Shown here in pieces: positions 21,141-29,921 of a DNA stretch of 64,000 nt. Position numbers and translations under genes: made by a program. The stretch is from Lactococcus protaetiae. Lineage in GTDB: Bacteria > Bacillota > Bacilli > Lactobacillales > Streptococcaceae. The stretch spans positions 1,550,001-1,614,000 of the forward strand of contig NZ_CP041356.1 of the NCBI RefSeq assembly GCF_006965445.1. The letters run 5' to 3'. The notes beneath the pieces are model-generated. The model had not been told where the DNA came from. It did not search any database and worked only from the letters and a program-made list of their open reading frames with translations. How positions within the stretch are numbered: position 1 is the stretch's first letter; every line of letters begins with the position of its first letter.

Positions 21141-21473
21141 TTAAGAGTAGGAGGGTAGTATTATTCAATTTTGCTTTCTTACAAAAGAAAGCACTCAGAT
21201 TTTTCTGCCAGTGAAATTCATTGGCAGAAAAATTAGAGTATTAAAGAAAGCGCTGTAATTTAAAAATTGGACACAATTGTGTGCATAATTGAAAAAAGTA
21301 AGCGCATTTCCAGTAGAAAAATAGTATTCTATAAAAATTGTAAGGTAATACCGAACGTTAAGGGAAAAGTACCTTCAATCTTTGTATAATGCTTGAAAAA
21401 AAGAAACAGATAGCTTAAAATAGTCTTAAGCTAAAGTTTAGCCATTAAAAAATATTCGGAGGGTTCCGTTTCC
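21141..21473 (+). promoter_or_regulatory. bmpA upstream region: hairpins, possible PurBox and promoter
   Basis: After cdd, TTGCTTTCTTACAAAAGAAAGCA and TTTTTCTGCCAGTGAAATTCATTGGCAGAAAAA fold as hairpins, probably a terminator pair. AATACCGAACGTT (21347-21359) matches the lactococcal PurBox (AWWWCCGAACWWT) at 12 of 13 positions, and TATAAT follows at 21385-21390. AGAAAGCGCTGTAA near 21245 is a weaker cre-like match. Purine control of the nucleoside-binding lipoprotein gene is plausible but only inferred. Confidence 0.5.
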
Positions 21474-22532
21474 ATGAACAAACGCGTAATCGCAGTCGGT
21501 GCAGTTGCACTTGCTTCAGTGGCAGTCCTTGCAGGATGCCGTTCACACGATGCAGCAGGGTCATCATCAGGTAAAGCTAAGACAGACCTTAAAGCAGCTA
21601 TCATCACAGATACCGGTGGTATCAACGACCGTTCATTCAACCAATCAGCGTGGGAAGGTCTTCAAGCGTGGGGTAAAGAAAACAACCTTAAAAAAGGTCA
21701 AGGTTTCATGTACTTCCAATCAAATTCAGCTTCAGATTATACAACAAACTTTAACTCAGCTGAACAACAAGGTTATAAACTTTTGTTTGGTATTGGGTTC
21801 TCACTTCAAGATGCTACTTCTGCAGCAGCTAAGAATAATCCAAAATCAAACTTCGTTATCATTGACTCAGTAATTACTGGTCAAAAGAACGTAGCTTCAG
21901 CAACATTTGCTGATAATGAAGGAGCTTATCTTGCTGGTGTAGCTGCTGCGAAAGCAACTAAGACAAATAAAATTGGTTTCATCGGAGGAATGCAATCTGA
22001 TGTTATCACTCGTTTCCAAGTTGGTTTTGAAGCAGGTGCAAAATCTGTAAATCCTAACATTAAAGTAGATGTTCAATATGCTGGTTCATTTACAGACGCA
22101 GCTAAAGGTAAAACTATTGCAGCAGCAATGTATGGTTCTGGTGATGATGTAGTTTACCAATGTGCCGGTGGTGTTGGTGTTGGTGCATTTAGTGAAGCAA
22201 AAGCTTTGAATGCTCAAAAGAATGAAGCAGATAAAGTATGGCTTATCGGTGTTGACCAAGACCAAAAATATCTTGGTGGTTACACTTCTAAAGATGGTAA
22301 AAAATCAAACTTTGTCCTCGTTTCAACAATCAAAGAAGTTGGTAAAGTCGTTCAAGATATTGCTGATAAAACTAAAGATGGCAAATTCCCTGGTGGAACA
22401 ACTGTTACTTACAACCTCAAAAATGGTGGGGTAGACCTTGGTCTTGATAATGTAACGCCACAAATCAAAGATGCTGTTGCTACTGCAAAAGCTGATATTA
22501 TTTCTGGTAAAATCACTGTTCCATCTAAATAA
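21474..22532 (+). CDS. bmpA: BMP-family nucleoside-binding lipoprotein
   Basis: 352 residues. A signal peptide with lipobox VLAGC puts the lipid-modified Cys at residue 22, so the mature protein is anchored on the outside of the membrane. The Bmp/Med domain starts AAIITDTGGINDRSFNQSAWEGL and continues with GFIGGMQSDVITRFQVGFEAG and VWLIGVDQDQKYLGG, as in nucleoside-binding BmpA of lactococci, which feeds an ABC permease (not in this window). A GGAGGG site precedes the ATG. Its neighbours pdp, deoC and cdd use nucleosides. Confidence 0.9.
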   Translation: MNKRVIAVGAVALASVAVLAGCRSHDAAGSSSGKAKTDLKAAIITDTGGINDRSFNQSAWEGLQAWGKENNLKKGQGFMYFQSNSASDYTTNFNSAEQQGYKLLFGIGFSLQDATSAAAKNNPKSNFVIIDSVITGQKNVASATFADNEGAYLAGVAAAKATKTNKIGFIGGMQSDVITRFQVGFEAGAKSVNPNIKVDVQYAGSFTDAAKGKTIAAAMYGSGDDVVYQCAGGVGVGAFSEAKALNAQKNEADKVWLIGVDQDQKYLGGYTSKDGKKSNFVLVSTIKEVGKVVQDIADKTKDGKFPGGTTVTYNLKNGGVDLGLDNVTPQIKDAVATAKADIISGKITVPSK

Positions 22533-22711
22533 TGAAGTCAAGACTTATTCAGTGGGAGTTTCGTAAAACATTTGTCCATTTTCTCTAGTCGCTAAAGCGA
22601 CTGATAAAAGGGCAACTCGCCACGGAATTTAGTCGGACGAAATTCAAAGCTTAGTGCTGCTTTATCTCCGACCTAAGAGGTCGGAGTATTAGCACGCACT
22701 TGCTTTGATAA
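22531..22711 (-). mobile_element. Non-autonomous palindromic element (copy D)
   Basis: About 180 bp starting exactly at the bmpA stop codon: ATGAAGTCAAGACTTATTC, then the GGGAGTTTCG...hairpin, AGTCGCTAAAGCGACT, GGGCAACTCGCCACGG, and CTCCGACCTAAGAGGTCGGAG, ending GCACGCACTTGCTTTGAT. It is a shorter relative of copy C. It sits between the bmpA stop and the intrinsic terminator, so it extends the 3' end of that transcript. Confidence 0.75.
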
Positions 22712-22716
22712 AAATA

Positions 22717-22746
22717 AAAAACCAGCAAATATGTTGGTTTTTTTTA
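22717..22746 (+). terminator. Intrinsic terminator, originally of bmpA
   Basis: AAAACCAGCAAATATGTTGGTTTTTTTT: stem AACCA(G)C/G(T)TGGTT with a T run. The repeat element copy D now separates it from bmpA. Confidence 0.75.
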
Positions 22747-22865
22747 TATTGGATTGAATTGTCTGTTAAATTATATGTTTTTGTATAAAAATAGTGATAA
22801 ACTATGTTATAATGATATAGACAGATTATAAATCGGTATAGATTTTTTAGCAGAGGGGAGAGGCC

Positions 22866-23569
22866 ATGAGAAAAGCAGTGCCAAACTATATTAAAATTCA
22901 TGATGCACTTAAAGATGAAGTTGAGAAAAATATCTGGAAAATTGGTCAACGTCTGCCAAGTGAAAGAGATTTGGCTGAACGATTTGGTGTAAGTCGTATG
23001 ACCGCAAGGCAGGCAGTAACCGCTTTGGTAGATGAAGGGATTTTGGACCGAAGAGTCGGCTCTGGTACCTACGTTGCAAGTCGTCGAGTACGTGAAAAAA
23101 TGAGAGGTACGACTTCTTTCACAGAGATTATCACATCACAGGGTAAAGTGCCTTCAACTGAAGTATTAAGCTATATCAAGACCGCTCCCAATGAAGTAGA
23201 GTGCGAAAAATTGAACATCACTAAAAAAGATTCAATCATTCGTATGGAGCGGATTCGTTATGCGGATAATATTCCTATTTGTTTTGAAGTGGCGAGTATT
23301 CCTTTTAATCTAGTAAAAAACTTTGATAAAAAAGAGATTACAAGTAATTTCTTTAAAACATTGGAAAAGCATGGGCATGTGATTTCGCGTAGTGAGCAAA
23401 TCGTTTCTGCTAAAAAAGTAAGTACTGAGGTGTCTGAGTATTTAAAAACTCGTGCTGGTTCTGCAATTTTAGGGTTAACTCAAGTTTCTTATCTTGCTGA
23501 TGGACAGCTTTTGAGTATGTACTTTCCCAATATGTTGGAGATCGTTTTGAGTTTTATTTGGAAAGATAG
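22866..23569 (+). pseudogene. GntR-family regulator with UTRA domain, 3' frameshift
   Basis: An N-terminal winged helix (YIKIHDALKDEV..GQRLPSERDLAERFGVSRMTARQAVTALVDEGILDRRVGSGTYVA) is followed by a UTRA ligand domain (TSFTEIITSQGKVPSTEVL... FEVASIPFNL). Near the end the frame slips. Adding one base near the C at 23508 changes the tail to PFEYVLSQYVGDRFEFYLER and a stop at 23567-23569, the usual HutC/FarR-type ending. Otherwise the frame ends at 23582 with an unusual tail. Restored length is 234. Regulators of this subgroup sense sugar phosphates or similar; the target is unknown. A GAGGGGAGAGG site precedes the ATG. Confidence 0.8.
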
Positions 23570-23602
23570 TATAAGTATATAGTACGCTAGTTTTATTTTA
23601 CT

Positions 23603-23950
23603 TAGCAAGTGTGTGCTATCTCCGCCTTTGGGCTACGCGATAAACATTTGTCCGTTTTATCTAGCCAAAAAGCTGTTGATGCTCGCTACGGTACGAAAAG
23701 TGCCTATTCGAAATCGCAACTCGCGCACTGTTCTATGAACGTTCTCCACAACTCTGTTGCTTCGTTGTCTTCTTGTTCGTATGCAAGTAGAGCTTGCAAC
23801 GATAGAGGCGAAGCGATAGGACGTAATGGCAATCTCTGCTTTCCTTCTACTGTCCTAGGATTTTGATTTTAGTGCTTAGACTTTAGGAACAGAGGAGATG
23901 CTACTATTGGTGGGGAGAAGAATTACCCACCAATGAAGTAATCACTTCAA
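23603..23950 (+). mobile_element. Non-autonomous palindromic element (copy E)
   Basis: About 350 bp in the same orientation as copies A and B. It begins AGCAAGTGTGTGCTATCTCCGCC and ends with the copy-A type right end (TGGTGGGGAGAAGAATTACCCACCA then ATGAAGTAATCACTTCA). The interior includes ATAAACATTTGTCCGTTTTATCTAG and GATGCTCGCTACGG, shared with copies F and G. It separates the GntR gene from its terminator hairpin. Confidence 0.7.
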
Positions 23951-23985
23951 AACCCTGCCAGTTGACTAGCAGGGTTCTTTTATTT
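23951..23985 (+). terminator. Intrinsic terminator downstream of the GntR gene
   Basis: ACCCTGCCAGTTGACTAGCAGGGTTCTTTTATT forms an AACCCTGC/GCAGGGTT stem followed by T residues. The element copy E abuts it. Confidence 0.75.
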
Positions 23986-23991
23986 GCGGTA

Positions 23992-24432
23992 TTATGAGAG
24001 GCCTTTTTTTATTTTTCTTTTATATTGATATTGTTTGATTTGAAAATGGAGCCAGCACCCCACACAGAAACCACTTAGGGCTACACTTGCTGCGATGAAA
24101 ACGAACGCGGCAAAGATAATAGCAAGAATAAGATGACCAAAAAGCGAAGCAATTAGGCTTGCTGTTAAGAGTACAGTAGCAATAATTTGATTAAAACGCA
24201 AATCAGACTTATCTTCCAAAAGGTATTCAGAAGCTTTCTTTTTTAGAAAATGTTTTGCGATAAGAATAACAAAGTTTCGTTCAAAGAAAATACCAAAAAA
24301 ACCAGCAAGGATAGGGAGCAGGAGGAACCAAAAAAATTGAGTGACAACGGCAAGGATAATACTGATGATGATTACGGTTTGATTGGTGCGCACAAGTGGG
24401 CGAGGAACGCCTTGGATACTAGGTTTGTTCAT
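23992..24432 (-). CDS. DUF4395-family membrane protein
   Basis: 146 residues starting MNKPSIQGVPRPLVRTNQ, with hydrophobic segments at about 19-45, 86-103 and 104-125, and the conserved GFCVGCWLHF near the end (two Cys). This fits the DUF4395 family, whose function is not established; the Cys pair could be redox active. It converges with the GntR gene and shares the terminator region. Confidence 0.75.
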   Translation of the reverse strand: MNKPSIQGVPRPLVRTNQTVIIISIILAVVTQFFWFLLLPILAGFFGIFFERNFVILIAKHFLKKKASEYLLEDKSDLRFNQIIATVLLTASLIASLFGHLILAIIFAAFVFIAASVALSGFCVGCWLHFQIKQYQYKRKIKKGLS

Positions 24433-24477
24433 AAGAAATCTCCTTTAAGATTTTCGAGTTTGTACAGATTTTTTTAA

Positions 24478-25190
24478 AATGAAGTCAAGAATTATTCAGT
24501 GGGAGTTTTAACTCACCACTGAATTTAGGGCACAACCTCTAGGTGTAACAACTAAGCGACCTGTACGCAGCTAAAGCTGCAACAGTCTGCTTAACATCAA
24601 AGATATGAGGTTACACCTCCGCTTTGCTTCGTTATCCATTCGCTCTATCTCCGCTTTGCTGCGCTGTCGATTTCACTAAGCCACTAAAGTGGCAAGTTCA
24701 AATCGCAATCGACTAAAGTCGCAAGGCGAAGTGGTCTTGTCCCTGAAGCCTAAGTGCTATCTCCGCTTCGCTACGCTGTCCACTCTCGCTAAGTGGCTGA
24801 AGCCACAAGTCGAGTCGCAAAGCGCTAAGACCCTAGGGCAGTCGGACGAAATTCAAAGATTGCCATTCTGACTAGGTGCTTTGCCTTTTGCTCTTGCTGC
24901 TTTAGCAGCTAAGCAAACGGACAGCGGAGCAACGAAGTTGCATAGACCGTTCGCAGAACGGCGTGCGAAGTACGTAGTACCGTAGCGAGGGTGGACAGCG
25001 TAGCGCAGCGGAGATAGTGCTGCTTTATCCCCAATCTAAGAGGTGGGGGAATTGCGATTGCGACTAGGTGCTTCAGCACCGTAGCGAGCATCGACAGCCT
25101 TTTTATCAGACGCTTTAGCGGCTATATAAAACGGACAAATGTTTATAGCGTAGCCCGAAGGGTGGAGATAGCACGCACTTGCTTTGATAA
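24478..25190 (-). mobile_element. Large composite palindromic element (copy F)
   Basis: About 710 bp with the family's ends: ATGAAGTCAAGAATTATTC with a CAGTGGGAGTT/AACTCACCACTG hairpin on one side, GCACGCACTTGCTTTGAT on the other. The interior is a chain of short hairpins, e.g. GCAGCTAAAGCTGC, CCACTAAAGTGG, GACTAAAGTC, GTGGCTGAAGCCAC, GCTGCTTTAGCAGC, GGTGCTTCAGCACC. Repeated CTCCGCTTCGCTACGCTGTCC-like motifs occur between them, partly also in copies C, E and G. No credible protein gene is present, so it is a mosaic built from exchangeable palindromic blocks. Confidence 0.7.
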
Positions 25191-25492
25191 AAGCAATCTA
25201 CTAGAACTACTTTAAAATGAGATTGCCATTTTATTTAGTTGTTCTTAGATTGGCGGGTTCTGGTGCGTTTTTGTGCCAGAACAGATGCGAAGCACCGCAA
25301 ACCCTCGTGATTTTTACAATGATTTGGCTATAGTTTGATTTTATCTTATTTGAGGAGAGATGGATTTAAAATTTTTTTATGATGAGTGATAAGTTTGACA
25401 AAGGTAGAGAAAAAAGCTTCTGTCAGTACACTGACAGAAGTCTATATCCATTGCTTATGGTCGTATAAAGCTGTCAGTATGCTGACAGAGTG
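25191..25492. other. Intergenic region with hairpins, no gene
   Basis: GTTCTGGTGCGTTTTTGTGCCAGAAC (25257-25282) folds into a strong stem with a T-rich loop. Two palindromic words follow: CTGTCAGTACACTGACAG (25420-25437), inside an extended stem AGCTTCTGTCAG...CTGACAGAAGTCT, and CTGTCAGTATGCTGACAG (25471-25488), a few bases from the histidine kinase stop. One of these probably ends the minus-strand operon. Confidence 0.55.
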
Positions 25493-27055
25493 TTACAGGG
25501 TGACGGTAAAAGTCGTCCCTTTTCCGATAATGCTGACAACGTCGATGTGTCCTTGAAGTTCCTGAACGTTTTTTTCAACAATTGAGAGTCCAAGCCCAGT
25601 TCCTTTAACTTCTGAACGACTTTCATCAACACGATAGAAACGGTCAAAAATGCGTTCTTTTTGGATTTCTGTCAGCCCTGGTCCATTGTCAGTGACACTA
25701 AAGATTACTTTTTTATCTTTGGTTTGAAGACTGACAATAATTTTCCCATCGTTTGGTGTGTATTTAATGGCGTTTTCGATGAGATTTTCAAAAATGCTAT
25801 GAACCATTTGTTGGTTGGTTTTAAAAGTTATATTTTCAACTTGAGCTTCCAAATGGAGATTTTTTTCTGAAATTTGCGGACGAGAGGTGTTCAAAATATC
25901 TTGGATGAGCGTGGTAAGATTGAGTTTTTTCTTATCAATTCGATGATTTTGTTTGGTTAAAAGTAGAGTGTCCTGCACCAAATTCATCAAACGAGAACTT
26001 TCTTTATTGATAATTGCTGCAAAGTTTTTGCCTTCTTCTTGAGAAATATCATCAGATTCTAAAAGTTCAGCAAATCCTTTGATAGAAGTCAGAGGTGTTT
26101 TCAATTCATGCGAAACGTTGGCAATAAAGGCGTTGTGAGCATCTAAGGTACGATAGTAGCTTGTAACATCCATCATAGTAACGAGAAAACGGCTATCAAG
26201 TTCTGGTAAAGGTGTAATTCTAATTTGATAGTAGGCAGCAATTTCTTCAAAATAAAAGAGTTTTTCTTGGATATCAGGATGTAACATTTTATCAACTAGG
26301 AAGGTCAGAAAATCAGCATAAGGGCTAAAAATATCAAGATTCTGTGTATCCGTAAATTCATTTTTAAAGGCAGCATTAGTTTTGCGAATTTTACCTTTGT
26401 TGTTGTAAATAAAGATGGGAAATTGGAAAAATTCAATGAATTCATAGAGGTTTTCTTTTTTCTCAGTATGAGATAATCCTTGTCGCTGGATGCTTTCACC
26501 AAGTGTATTTAGTGCTGTTGTGATACGATCATCTTTTTCACTGATGAGATAACTTTGTGTAAGTGGACTGCGCTCAATATTTTTAATTTTTGCAACGGTG
26601 TTTTCAGTAAAATTGTGCAATTCACGAGCTCGTTTGAGGACTTGAAAGCCTACACTGAGATAAATTAAAATAGCAAAAGTAATCGTGGCAAAGGTGATGA
26701 ACCAAGTGGAAGTCCGACTTTCGGTAATTTGCAGATAATTTTTGACCTGCCCATCGTCGAAAATCGGGCTTGTAATTGTAATCTTAGATCGGGTCAAATC
26801 TCTTGAGTAAGCAGCACCATGTGCAATTTTTCTTGTGTCAGAATCATCTGTAGCTTTGGGGAGAAGCTCAAAACCTTTAGGGAGAGAAACATTGGGATGC
26901 TTTTCAAGAAAAAGTTGAATATTACTTGAGCGTTCAAGCACTCGATTTGTATCATTATTAAGAATATTTTGATTGAGCAAAATAACTAAACTCAAAGTTG
27001 CGATGATATAAATCACCGTCAGGATGACGATGTTTCTAAGCTTCGTTTTCTTCAA
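25493..27055 (-). CDS. Sensor histidine kinase (PhoR/WalK-like)
   Basis: About 520 residues. Two membrane helices (about 10-30 and 130-155) bracket an extracellular segment. A PAS-like region (FIYNNKGKIRKTNAAFKNEF, about 220-300) comes next. The H-box FIANVSHELKTPLTSIKGFAELLES follows, and the ATPase has the N-box NLIENAIKYTPNDG, DNGPGLT and GTGLGLSIVEK. It autophosphorylates and passes phosphate to the regulator encoded just upstream, overlapping it by 20 nt. A TTG start at 27055 (KKTKLRNIVILTV) is likely; TTG 27067 is also in frame. The signal is unknown. Confidence 0.88.
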   Translation of the reverse strand: MKKTKLRNIVILTVIYIIATLSLVILLNQNILNNDTNRVLERSSNIQLFLEKHPNVSLPKGFELLPKATDDSDTRKIAHGAAYSRDLTRSKITITSPIFDDGQVKNYLQITESRTSTWFITFATITFAILIYLSVGFQVLKRARELHNFTENTVAKIKNIERSPLTQSYLISEKDDRITTALNTLGESIQRQGLSHTEKKENLYEFIEFFQFPIFIYNNKGKIRKTNAAFKNEFTDTQNLDIFSPYADFLTFLVDKMLHPDIQEKLFYFEEIAAYYQIRITPLPELDSRFLVTMMDVTSYYRTLDAHNAFIANVSHELKTPLTSIKGFAELLESDDISQEEGKNFAAIINKESSRLMNLVQDTLLLTKQNHRIDKKKLNLTTLIQDILNTSRPQISEKNLHLEAQVENITFKTNQQMVHSIFENLIENAIKYTPNDGKIIVSLQTKDKKVIFSVTDNGPGLTEIQKERIFDRFYRVDESRSEVKGTGLGLSIVEKNVQELQGHIDVVSIIGKGTTFTVTL

Positions 27056-27743
27056 AGTAGTAACCAAATCCTCGTTTTGTTTTGATGTATCGATTGTCTA
27101 ATTTTTTTCTTATTTTTGAGATAAGGACGTCAATAGTTCTTGTTTCTGCGGATTCTGAAATTCCCCAAAAATGCTTGAGCAACTCTTCGCGGCTGACAAC
27201 TTCGCCTTGTCTTTCTGCTAAAAGTTCTAAAATTTCAAATTCTCGCTTGGTTAAATCCAAAATTTTCCCGTCAAAAGTTACTTCTTTTTTGACAAAATCA
27301 ATTTCCATTCTGTCAGTAATCAATGAGGTTGGTTTGTTGTTGTCAGTGCTGACAGAATTTTTAGGAACATCGTTATACATCTGACTGCGACGAATCAATG
27401 CGTTGGCACGTACGATAATTTCTTTCATTGGAGTGGTTTTATCCAAATATTCATCAGAACCTGCTGACAGTCCTGTCAGTTTCATTTCGTCATCATCTCG
27501 TGCTGTCAAAATTAAAATCGGTGTAAAATTTCCTTCCTTACGAAGTTTTTTTGTTACTTCAATCCCGGAAAATTCAGGCATCATGAGGTCTAATAAGATT
27601 AAATCAAATGGATTTTTCCTCGCTTTATCATAAGCTTTTTTTCCATCATCAGCTGTCGTCACTTCAAAATCATTTTGACGGAAATGATAAGAGAGAAGGG
27701 TCAAAATTGACCGATCATCATCAGCAATTAAAATTTTTTTCAT
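27036..27743 (-). CDS. OmpR-family response regulator
   Basis: About 235 residues. The receiver domain (ILIADDDRSILTLLSYHF, phospho-Asp in LILLDLMMPEFSGIEV) is followed by a winged-helix DNA-binding domain (LDLTKREFEILELLAERQGEVVSREELLKHFWG... TIDVLISKIRKKLD...IKTKRGFGYYF). The ATG at 27743 begins the conserved MKKILIADD. Two palindromic words lie in its receiver-linker region (27341-27355 and 27465-27480). It forms a two-gene operon with the kinase. Confidence 0.9.
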   Translation of the reverse strand: MKKILIADDDRSILTLLSYHFRQNDFEVTTADDGKKAYDKARKNPFDLILLDLMMPEFSGIEVTKKLRKEGNFTPILILTARDDDEMKLTGLSAGSDEYLDKTTPMKEIIVRANALIRRSQMYNDVPKNSVSTDNNKPTSLITDRMEIDFVKKEVTFDGKILDLTKREFEILELLAERQGEVVSREELLKHFWGISESAETRTIDVLISKIRKKLDNRYIKTKRGFGYYFEENEA

Positions 27744-27823
27744 ACTTTTTATTATAACAAATGAATGCTGATTTTGCTCCCAAAGATTCACATCTTTTGC
27801 TAAATAAAAGCAGTCAATTTTAT

Positions 27824-27852
27824 TTGACAACATACCCATACGGGTATATAAT
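27824..27852 (+). promoter_or_regulatory. Promoter with CstR-like operator
   Basis: TTGACA (27824-27829) and TATAAT (27847-27852) are spaced 17 bp. The spacer holds the perfect palindrome ATACCCATACGGGTAT (27832-27847). ATACCC/GGGTAT half-sites are typical of CsoR/CstR-family operators. The downstream operon ends with a CstR-like gene, so autorepression is likely. Confidence 0.8.
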
Positions 27853-27986
27853 GAAATTATTAAACGATTATTTCTACTTTGAAAAGATATTTACCGAAAA
27901 GCAATTCGCGTATTAGGCACTGTTCTTGCGCCAGAAATCATCTAAAAATATAGAAGTAGAGCAAACAAGAAAAATTGGAGATTAAA

Positions 27987-28280
27987 ATGAAAACTGTAAA
28001 AATACAAGAATTAACACAAGCGATGGCAAACAAAGCAGTTATTGTCGATGTCCGTGAAAGCAATGAATATAAAGCAGGACACGTACCAACAGCAAAAAAC
28101 ATTCCTTTGAGTGAGCTTGCTACGCGAGTAAATGAGGTTGAAAATGGAGCTTACATTATTTGTCAATCTGGTGCGAGATCAAAACGAGCCTGTCAATTTT
28201 TGGAAAGTAAGGGATTGGACGTAACAAATGTGAGTGGCGGCACGCTTGCTTGGAAAGGAAATTTGGTAAATAATGGCTAA
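27987..28280 (+). CDS. Single-domain rhodanese (sulfurtransferase)
   Basis: 97 residues. The active-site loop is IICQSGARSKRA (Cys with the CxxGxR pattern), preceded by IVDVRESNEYKAGHVPTAKNIPL. It carries sulfane sulfur as a Cys persulfide. ATG 27987 follows TTGGAGAT. Its stop overlaps the start of the next gene (ATG 28273). First gene of an operon under a CstR-type operator. Confidence 0.9.
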   Translation: MKTVKIQELTQAMANKAVIVDVRESNEYKAGHVPTAKNIPLSELATRVNEVENGAYIICQSGARSKRACQFLESKGLDVTNVSGGTLAWKGNLVNNG

Positions 28281-29919
28281 AAAATATCTCATTGTTGGTG
28301 GTGTAGCTGGCGGAATGTCTGCCGCAACTCGATTGAGAAGGCTCCAAGAGGATGCAGAAATCATTGTTTTTGAAAAAGGTCCCCATGTGTCATTTGCAAA
28401 TTGTGGTCTGCCTTATTATGTTGGTGGTGAAATTGAAAATCGTGATGACTTAATTGTTCAATCTGCTCAAGCTTTAAAAGCACGTTTTAACTTAGATATT
28501 CGTGAAAATGCTGAAGTGGTAAAAATTAATGCTGACAATAAAACCATTTCTGTAAATAGTGATGGAAAAATTTACACTGAGCGTTATGATACATTGATTT
28601 TGTCGCCAGGTGCCAAACCTATTGTTCCACCAATAGTAGGTCTGTCAGAAGCAAAGCACGTATTTACTTTACGCAATATTCCTGATGTTGATCAAATTAT
28701 GGCGCACGTTGAAAAACATCATCCACAATCAGCGCTTGTCATTGGTGCAGGTTTTATCGGATTGGAGATGGTAGAAAATCTCAAAAAACGGGGAATAGAA
28801 GTCACACTTGTAGAAAAAGCAACTCATGTTTTACCGATGATTGATAGAGAAATGGCTGTTCAGGTTCGGAGGGAACTAGTTAAAAATTCTGTCAGTATAC
28901 TGACAGGAACGTCTGTCAGTGAATTTACTACGGACAACATTATTTTAGAAGATGGTAGAGCTCTGTCAGCAGATATGGTGATTCTGTCAGTAGGTGTGCA
29001 ACCTGAGTCAGCTTTGGCTCAAGAAGCTGGAATAGAATTAGGCTTACGTGGTGGTATCTTAGTTGATGAAAATTACGAAACCTCAATAAAAGATATTTAC
29101 GCTGTTGGTGATGCGATTGTTGTCAAAAATCAGATTACTGAGCAGGATGCCTTGATTTCTCTAGCTAGTCCAGCCAATCGTCAAGGGCGTCAAGTTGCAG
29201 ATGTTTTGTCGGGATTGCAAGTCAAAAATCGCGGCTCCATTGGAACAGCAATCGTTCGTGTTTTTGACTTAACCGTCGGATCCACAGGGATTTCTGAACG
29301 ATATGCACAAGAATTAAAATTAAATCATAAAGTTGTTCATATCACAGCCAATGACCATGCAAGCTATTATCCAAATGCAACTTCAATTTTACTAAAGCTC
29401 ATCTTTAACCCAGAAAGTGGGATGATTTATGGTGCACAAGCGGTTGGACAAAAAGGTGTTGATAAGCGAATAGATGTCTTGGCAACAGCAATCAAGGGCA
29501 ATTTAAGCGTCTTTGATTTACCTGAGTTGGAGCTGACTTACGCACCGCCATTTGGCTCTGCTAAAGATCCAATCAATATGTTGGGCTATGCGGCAATGAA
29601 TATCAGTTTAGGATTGTCAGAAAATATTCAGTGGCATGAATTAGCCAGCGAACTTGCGAAAGGGAAGCAATTGCTTGATGTGCGCAACCCTAGTGAAATT
29701 AAGCTTGGTGCGTTCAAAAATTCTATCAATATTCCACTTAATGAACTTAGGAGTCATCTTGACAAACTAGACAAAAATCAAGCCTATATCGTAAGCTGTC
29801 AATCAGGCTTGCGTTCTTATAATGCAGAGCGAATTTTAAAAGGAAATGGTTTTCAAGTCCAAAATTTAGACGGTGCATATGGACTTTACAGCTCAGTGAC
29901 AAATGAAGGGTTGGAGTAA
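28273..29919 (+). CDS. CoA-disulfide reductase fused to a rhodanese domain
   Basis: 548 residues. Residues 1-440 are a flavin disulfide reductase: FAD-binding LIVGGVAGGMSAATRLRRL, redox Cys in SFANCGLPYYVGG (the single-Cys CoA-disulfide/persulfide reductase signature), NAD-binding ALVIGAGFIGLEMVENL, and IYAVGDA. Residues about 455-548 are a rhodanese domain with catalytic Cys in YIVSCQSGLRSYNAERIL. Such fusions (CoADR-RHD) reduce CoA persulfides and other low-molecular-weight persulfides. A CTGTCAGTATACTGACAG palindrome lies at 28889-28906. Confidence 0.92.
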   Translation: MAKKYLIVGGVAGGMSAATRLRRLQEDAEIIVFEKGPHVSFANCGLPYYVGGEIENRDDLIVQSAQALKARFNLDIRENAEVVKINADNKTISVNSDGKIYTERYDTLILSPGAKPIVPPIVGLSEAKHVFTLRNIPDVDQIMAHVEKHHPQSALVIGAGFIGLEMVENLKKRGIEVTLVEKATHVLPMIDREMAVQVRRELVKNSVSILTGTSVSEFTTDNIILEDGRALSADMVILSVGVQPESALAQEAGIELGLRGGILVDENYETSIKDIYAVGDAIVVKNQITEQDALISLASPANRQGRQVADVLSGLQVKNRGSIGTAIVRVFDLTVGSTGISERYAQELKLNHKVVHITANDHASYYPNATSILLKLIFNPESGMIYGAQAVGQKGVDKRIDVLATAIKGNLSVFDLPELELTYAPPFGSAKDPINMLGYAAMNISLGLSENIQWHELASELAKGKQLLDVRNPSEIKLGAFKNSINIPLNELRSHLDKLDKNQAYIVSCQSGLRSYNAERILKGNGFQVQNLDGAYGLYSSVTNEGLE

Positions 29920-29921
29920 AA

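Noticed and set aside
21244-21258. AGAAAGCGCTGTAA as a definite cre site for bmpA
   Set aside because: Several mismatches to the consensus and a position more than 100 nt upstream of the -10; kept only as a weak note.
24909-25091. Open frames inside the large repeat element (also 23609-23866, 24689-24871, 17344-17601)
   Set aside because: They consist of hairpin repeats read in one frame, have no ribosome-binding sites, and similar peptides appear in several copies in both orientations. They are by-products of repeat sequence.
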